This document shows, in pieces, positions 59,898-64,000 of a stretch of 64,000 nucleotides of DNA. The stretch comes from CAIVVT01 sp963757265 (lineage in GTDB: Bacteria > Acidobacteriota > Terriglobia > Bryobacterales > Bryobacteraceae): assembly GCA_963757265.1 (NCBI GenBank), contig CAVWRA010000006.1, positions 1,302,001 through 1,366,000 on the forward strand. The letters are read 5' to 3'. A model generated the notes under the pieces. That model was not told where the DNA came from and ran no database searches. It saw only the letters and a list, made by a program, of their open reading frames with translations. How positions within the stretch are numbered: the stretch's first letter is position 1; each line of letters begins with the position of its first letter. The position numbers and the translations under genes are program-made.

Positions 59898-60878
59898 ATG
59901 CGAGTTGGCGTCGTCATCGTCTCTCATCAATCCGCTCCCTGTCTGCGGCCCTGTATCGAGGCCTGTCTCCGGTTCGCCCGTCCGGAGGCCGGCCTGGTTG
60001 TAGTGGACAACTCATCGACCGACGGCTCGGCGGGTGTGGCGGCTGGCGTTCCGGGTGTGACCGTTGTACACAACCGCGAGAACCGCGGCTTCGCTGCGGC
60101 GGCGAATCAGGGCTTTTGCGTGTTGGAATCATCCGACCTCGTCCTGCTGCTCAACCCTGACGCCGTTCTGCAAAACGATCTCGCGGCATTGGTCCGTTGT
60201 TTCGACGATCCCCTGGTCGCCATTGCCGCCGGCGCCCTGTGCGAGCCGGGCGGCGCGCCACAGCGCGGCTTCACGCTGCGACGCTTCCCCACGCCCGCGG
60301 CACTGGCCTTTGAAAACATAGGTTTGAACCGGTTCTGGCCGGGCAATCCGGTCAATCGCCGTTACCGCTGCCTCGATCTCGACCTGTCCCAGGCCTGCGA
60401 TGCCGAGCAGCCCGCCGGCGCCTTCCTGTTGATCCGGCGCGCCGCCTGGGCCCGCCTCGGCGGCTTCGACGAGGGCTTCCATCCGGTCTGGTTTGAAGAT
60501 GTTGATTTCTGCGTCCGGATCAGGAATGCCGGATACCGGATCCGCTACGAACCTGTGGTCCTCGCCGTGCATCTGGGAGGACGCTCAGTTGGCAGCTTGA
60601 ACTGGTGTCGACGGCAGGTATACTGGTACGGTAACCTTTTACGATTTGCCGGCCTCCACTTTCGTGCGCCGGGACTGATCCTGGTGGCCACGGCCGTCGC
60701 ATTCGGCGCGACGGTTCGCGGACTGTGGGAAGCTTTGCGGCGGGGCTCTCCGGACCCGTTGCTGGCGGCTGGCGTTGTCCTTCGCCGCGCGGTGGCCGCC
60801 CCTTGGGTGGCTGTCCGACGCATCAAGTGCGAAGACTTGGCAGGATGCCCGGGTGAGGAAAGTACTGAACGGGGATGA
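59898..60878 (+). CDS. GT2 family glycosyltransferase
   Basis: 326 residues from the ATG at 59898 (MRVGVVIVSHQSAPCLRPCI); the open frame extends upstream to 59178 only as an overlap with the preceding gene. Motifs: LVVVDNSSTDGS, NRENRGFAAAANQGF, LVLLLNPDAVL, FHPVWFEDVDFCVRIRNAGY. WbbL-type rhamnosyltransferase-like. The C-terminal region carries a membrane-associating segment (GLILVATAVAFGATVRGL). The stop TGA abuts the TTG of the next gene. Confidence 0.9.
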   Translation: MRVGVVIVSHQSAPCLRPCIEACLRFARPEAGLVVVDNSSTDGSAGVAAGVPGVTVVHNRENRGFAAAANQGFCVLESSDLVLLLNPDAVLQNDLAALVRCFDDPLVAIAAGALCEPGGAPQRGFTLRRFPTPAALAFENIGLNRFWPGNPVNRRYRCLDLDLSQACDAEQPAGAFLLIRRAAWARLGGFDEGFHPVWFEDVDFCVRIRNAGYRIRYEPVVLAVHLGGRSVGSLNWCRRQVYWYGNLLRFAGLHFRAPGLILVATAVAFGATVRGLWEALRRGSPDPLLAAGVVLRRAVAAPWVAVRRIKCEDLAGCPGEESTERG

Positions 60879-61949
60879 TTGCCTGATCGGATGGCTTCAA
60901 AGGATTTTGTTTCGGTCACGGTAGTGACCTATAACAGCGGCCGCTTCATCAAGCGTTGCCTCGAGTCCGTGCTCGGCCAAAAGGGCCCGGACATCGAGGT
61001 GATCGTCGTTGACAACAATTCGACCGACGGGACGCGCGACATCCTCGAGCAATACGAGGAGCGCTGCACCATTGTCCACAATCAGCGCAACATGGGCTTC
61101 GCCGCCGCCCAGAACCAGGCCATTCTTTTGACCCGCGGCAACTGGGTTCTCACCCTGAATCCCGACGTCCTGCTGATGCCGTACTTCATCCAGGCCCTGA
61201 TTGACGCCGGCCGGACCGACCCGGGCGTGGGTTCGGTCTGCGGCAAGCTTCTGGCCATGAGCCCGGACTTCCACATCGAGTCCCGGCCGCGCGTGGACAG
61301 CACCGGCATCTACTTCACTCCCAACCTGCGGCACCTCGACCGCGGCAGCCGTGAGATCGACAACGGCCACTACCTGAAACGCGAATACGTCTTCGGTGCC
61401 ACGGCAGCCGCCGCGCTGTACCGCCGCGACATGATCGACGACGTCTCCATCAACGGCGAGTTTTTCGACCCCGACTTCTTCGTTTATCGCGAGGATGCCG
61501 ATGTCGCCTGGCGCGCGCAATTGCTCGGCTGGCGCTGCCTCTACACACCCTACGCGCGCGGCTACCATGTTCGCGCCGTGCTGCCCGGCAACCGCCGGGC
61601 CTTGCCCCGCCAGATCAACATGCACTCGGTCAAGAACCGGTTCCTGATGCGCATCAAGAACATGACGCGCGATCTTTACGGCCGGTGCTGGCTCTCCATC
61701 TCGACGCGCGACTTCGTCGTGCTGGGCTGCTGTTTCCTGTATGAGCATTACTCCCTGAGGGCCTTTTGGGAGGTCATCCGCGCCTGGAAGCGTGTGTGGT
61801 CCAAGCGCCGCTGGATCATGGAGCGCCGGCGCGTAAGCGACGAGTACATCGCCACCTGGTTCCACTACCATCCCGTGAGCCGCCCGGCGCACAAGAGCGC
61901 CCGGGCGATGGCCCCGCCCGGAACGGCCACGCAGGCCGCCGAGCCATAA
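60879..61949 (+). CDS. GT2 family glycosyltransferase
   Basis: 356 residues counted from the TTG at 60879, which follows GGGGATGA and directly joins the preceding stop; an ATG at 60891 (MASKDFVSVTVVTYNSGRF) is the alternative. Motifs: IVVDNNSTDGTRDIL, NQRNMGFAAAQNQAIL, WVLTLNPDVLL, FVYREDADVAWRAQ. The fold is WbbL-like. The C-terminus is basic and Pro/Ala rich. Fourth GT2-type domain of the cluster. Confidence 0.9.
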   Translation: MPDRMASKDFVSVTVVTYNSGRFIKRCLESVLGQKGPDIEVIVVDNNSTDGTRDILEQYEERCTIVHNQRNMGFAAAQNQAILLTRGNWVLTLNPDVLLMPYFIQALIDAGRTDPGVGSVCGKLLAMSPDFHIESRPRVDSTGIYFTPNLRHLDRGSREIDNGHYLKREYVFGATAAAALYRRDMIDDVSINGEFFDPDFFVYREDADVAWRAQLLGWRCLYTPYARGYHVRAVLPGNRRALPRQINMHSVKNRFLMRIKNMTRDLYGRCWLSISTRDFVVLGCCFLYEHYSLRAFWEVIRAWKRVWSKRRWIMERRRVSDEYIATWFHYHPVSRPAHKSARAMAPPGTATQAAEP

Positions 61950-61976
61950 TCCGCCGTCCCCTGTCGCCTGCCCGCC

Positions 61977-63068
61977 ATGCGTATTGCAATCCTCGGCACG
62001 CGCGGTATTCCGGCGCGTTACGGCGGCTTTGAGACCTTCGCCGAGGAACTCTCCACCCGCCTGGCCGTGCGTGGCCACCAGGTGACGGTCTACTGCCGCG
62101 AACGTCCCCCCGAGCCGTGCTGGCGCGGTGTCCACTTACGTTACCTCGCCCCGCTCCGCCACAAGTATCTGGAGACCCTCCAGCACACCTTCGTTTCCAC
62201 GCTGGACCTGCTGGGCCGCCCCCACGATGTCGTCCTGTACTGCAATGCCGCCAACGCCCTGTTCACGTCCCTGCCCCGCCTCGCCGGCATGCGCGTCGCG
62301 CTCAACGTAGACGGCATTGAGCGCCATAGGAAGAAGTGGAACCTGGCTGCCCGCTCCTGGTATCTCGTCTCGGAAGCGCTGGCCACATTTTGTCCCGACG
62401 AAATCGTCACCGACGCCCAATGCATCCGCGACTACTATCGCGCGCGCTACGGACGCGACTCGTGGTTCATTCCCTATGGAGCGCCCCTGGGCAAGGTCGA
62501 TCCGGGCCCCACGCTGGCGCGGCTGGGCCTCCAACCCGGAAGCTATTTCCTCTACGTCAGCCGGTTCGAGCCGGAGAACAACGCCCTCCTGGTCCGGCGC
62601 GCCTTCGAGCAGGTTCCAACGGACCTGCGCCTGGTTCTGGTGGGCGATGCGCCCTATGCGCCGGACTACATCCGCGCGTTGAAGGACACGCGCGACGGCC
62701 GCATCATTTTCCCCGGGGCCATCTACGGCGACGGCTATCACGAGCTGCAGTCGCACAGCTTCGCCTATATTCACGCCACCGAAGTCGGCGGCACGCACCC
62801 GGCGCTCATTGAAGCCCTGGGCCGCGGTGCGCTGGTCTTATACCTAATGACGCCCGAGAACCATGAGGTCGCCGGCGGCGCGGGCCTCGCCTTCCACGAC
62901 GAAGCAACGCTAGCTGCACGCCTGCGCGAAGTGCTGGAGATGAGCGAGGCGCAGCGCGATGCCTACCGCGAGGCGGCGATGCAGCGCGTGCGCGAGCGTT
63001 ATAGCTGGGACGCGGTGACCACGGAGTACGAAAGGCTGTTCAGCAGCCTGCTCCATCCCACCGCCTAG
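61977..63068 (+). CDS. DUF1972-type GT4 glycosyltransferase
   Basis: 363 residues. The N-terminus carries the DUF1972 signature (MRIAILGTRGIPARYGGFET), then VYCRER, VVLYCNAANA, VDGIERHRKKW and IVTDAQCIRDYY. The C-terminal Rossmann domain has FLYVSRFEPENNALLVRRAF, IIFPGAIYG, and the donor loop TEVGGTHPALIEALGRGALV. Relatives transfer rhamnose or other deoxy sugars at the start of O-antigen chains. Last gene of the cluster seen here; its stop overlaps the convergent Imm50-like gene. Confidence 0.93.
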   Translation: MRIAILGTRGIPARYGGFETFAEELSTRLAVRGHQVTVYCRERPPEPCWRGVHLRYLAPLRHKYLETLQHTFVSTLDLLGRPHDVVLYCNAANALFTSLPRLAGMRVALNVDGIERHRKKWNLAARSWYLVSEALATFCPDEIVTDAQCIRDYYRARYGRDSWFIPYGAPLGKVDPGPTLARLGLQPGSYFLYVSRFEPENNALLVRRAFEQVPTDLRLVLVGDAPYAPDYIRALKDTRDGRIIFPGAIYGDGYHELQSHSFAYIHATEVGGTHPALIEALGRGALVLYLMTPENHEVAGGAGLAFHDEATLAARLREVLEMSEAQRDAYREAAMQRVRERYSWDAVTTEYERLFSSLLHPTA

Positions 63069-63490
63069 CTTGAGGCCTCCGGCTGTTCGGGAGAATAGGG
63101 CTCGATCCGCACGCTCATCTGCTTGCACATGATCTTGCCGTTGACACCGGTGGCCCCTTCGAGCACTAGCTCGTAGCCCGCTTCATGTTTCACCACCCAG
63201 GCGCCGCTGAGCTCGTTCCACTCTTTGAAGGACGCAAGTTCGGTTCGCGTGCTGCCGTCCCGGTCTCGCATGAAACCCTCAAAACAAAAGGTGACCAAGC
63301 AGTGTTTCCGGAGGACGTAGTAACCCCGCGCATCGACCTCCTTGGTCATCTCGAACGTGTGAATCACGACCTGTGATTCGCCCGACCGGTTGAGGGTAAC
63401 CGAGAGAACCTGAGCATCGTGGAATGTCGGCCAATAGCCGAACCACGCGACGACATCCGCCGCGCCTGGAATGTCCGGAGCCTCATACAT
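63065..63490 (-). CDS. Imm50-family immunity-like protein
   Basis: 141 residues from the ATG at 63490; the frame runs on to 63550. The pattern VVAWFGYWPTFHDAQVLSVT, LNRSGESQVVIHTFEMT and the late YELVLEGATGVNGKIMCKQM matches the Imm50 family, predicted immunity proteins of polymorphic toxin systems (W-x-G-x-W-P-x-F-H-D-A). No toxin gene lies beside it, so it may be a stray immunity gene or have a different role. Convergent with the DUF1972 gene, 4-base overlap. Confidence 0.72.
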   Translation of the reverse strand: MYEAPDIPGAADVVAWFGYWPTFHDAQVLSVTLNRSGESQVVIHTFEMTKEVDARGYYVLRKHCLVTFCFEGFMRDRDGSTRTELASFKEWNELSGAWVVKHEAGYELVLEGATGVNGKIMCKQMSVRIEPYSPEQPEASS

Positions 63491-63540
63491 GGCAGTTCCG
63501 ATACTACCCGAACCGCGCGGCCACAGCCCACAATAAGAAC

Positions 63541-64000
63541 ATGGTGCCAATCACCTGCCGTTGCTGGGTCGAGGTTTCACGCCGCCAGCTCGCCGAGAAC
63601 TTCCACGCCGTGCGCGGCGCTGTCGGCCCGGCCGTCGAGGTCATGCCGGTCGTGAAAGCCGACGCCTATCGCCACGGCGCCGTCGAGGTCTCGCGCATCC
63701 TGACCCAGGAGGGCGCGCGCTGGCTCGCGGTCAGCAACGTCGAGGAGGGCGTGACACTGCGCCAGGCGGGTATCACGGCGCGCATTCTCATCATGGGCGA
63801 CTTTCTGCCCTTCGAACGCCCCGCTCTGATCGACTTCGAGCTCACGCCCTGTATCCAATCCATCGCCCAGTTGCTCGATTACGATCGCATGGCCGCCGCC
63901 CTGGCGCGCCCCTTGCCCTACCACCTCTCGCTGGACACGGGCATGAGCCGGCTGGGCACGCGCGAGGAGCCCTCCACCCTGGCGCGCGTCATCGCTGCCT
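63541..64000 (+). CDS. alr: alanine racemase (partial, 3' end outside window)
   Basis: 153 codons are present. TIM-barrel PLP domain with WVEVSRRQLAENFHAVR, the PLP-lysine motif as VVKADAYRHGAVEV (normally KADAYGHG; here Gly is replaced by Arg), WLAVSNVEEGVTLRQAGITA, ILIMGDF and LSLDTGMSRLGTR. It makes D-alanine for peptidoglycan. The Gly to Arg change in the active-site loop is unusual but not certain to abolish activity. Starts divergent from the Imm50-like gene. Confidence 0.93.
   Translation, partial: MVPITCRCWVEVSRRQLAENFHAVRGAVGPAVEVMPVVKADAYRHGAVEVSRILTQEGARWLAVSNVEEGVTLRQAGITARILIMGDFLPFERPALIDFELTPCIQSIAQLLDYDRMAAALARPLPYHLSLDTGMSRLGTREEPSTLARVIAA

Noticed and set aside
1..64000. 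CRISPR arrays, prophage or integrative elements
   Set aside because: No regularly spaced short repeats, no cas, phage structural or integrase genes are visible; the only mobile trace is the IS630 scrap and the two-copy dispersed repeat.

Overview
The window reads as chromosome of a GC-rich acidobacterium, most likely from the Solibacter/Bryobacterales side of the Acidobacteriota. This is inferred from gene content: a very large Oar-like TonB receptor with an N-terminal carboxypeptidase-regulatory-like domain, Tat-exported CRTAC1 proteins with an ASPIC/UnbV domain, phosphoketolase plus acetate kinase, and many lineage-type exported hypotheticals. No marker gene that fixes a species is present. 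Genes run on both strands in short operons.

Layout. 1-12 kb: a LacI-type regulator (cut by the window start) diverges from the TonB receptor, with a palindromic operator-like site between them. A strong terminator, two tandem paralogous CRTAC1 genes, a TPR protein and an esterase-like hydrolase follow. 10.3-12.3 kb also holds an IS630-type transposase scrap and the frameshifted tail of a glycoside hydrolase. 12-24 kb: a beta-helix protein, an ackA-xfp phosphoketolase operon behind a single-CBS reading frame, a Mo-pterin-fold protein without cysteine ligand, comM, an SDR, two exported proteins and a YdjM-like membrane protein. 24-27.6 kb: a flgM-flgN-flgK-flgL operon with a consensus-perfect sigma-28 (FliA) promoter. 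27.7-34 kb: a RodZ-type HTH protein, a frameshifted exported-protein gene, tRNA-Phe, and a degraded stretch with fragments of nrdJ, cysK and a trans-sulfuration enzyme around intact cysE and a MoeB-rhodanese gene. 34-41 kb: asnB, an ArnT-like glycosyltransferase, a pair of EamA-type half transporters, UDP-sulfoquinovose synthase, and a ceramide-glucosyltransferase-like enzyme. 41-44 kb: a thiS-thiG-thiH-thiE operon. 44-47.9 kb: serine hydrolase, Cu/Zn superoxide dismutase, purD.

47.9-52.2 kb: mnmG-rsmG-parA-parB, the arrangement often found near a replication origin, with two parS sites at the rsmG/parA junction, then a CAT-anticodon tRNA. 52.7-63 kb: a surface polysaccharide cluster with an O-antigen-type ABC ATPase (Wzt, with a C-terminal cargo domain), a methyltransferase carrying six 50-residue coiled-coil repeats, a GT2-GT4 fusion, three GT2 enzymes and a DUF1972 glycosyltransferase. 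The window ends in an Imm50-like gene and a partial alanine racemase.

The most interesting system is the Wzt/methyltransferase-coiled-coil pair. It resembles the WbdD/Wzt chain-termination and export machinery of methyl-capped O antigens, with the coil as a possible molecular ruler built from homogeneous 150-bp tandem repeats. The clearest regulatory signals are the sigma-28 promoter, the parS pair and the LacI-type operator.
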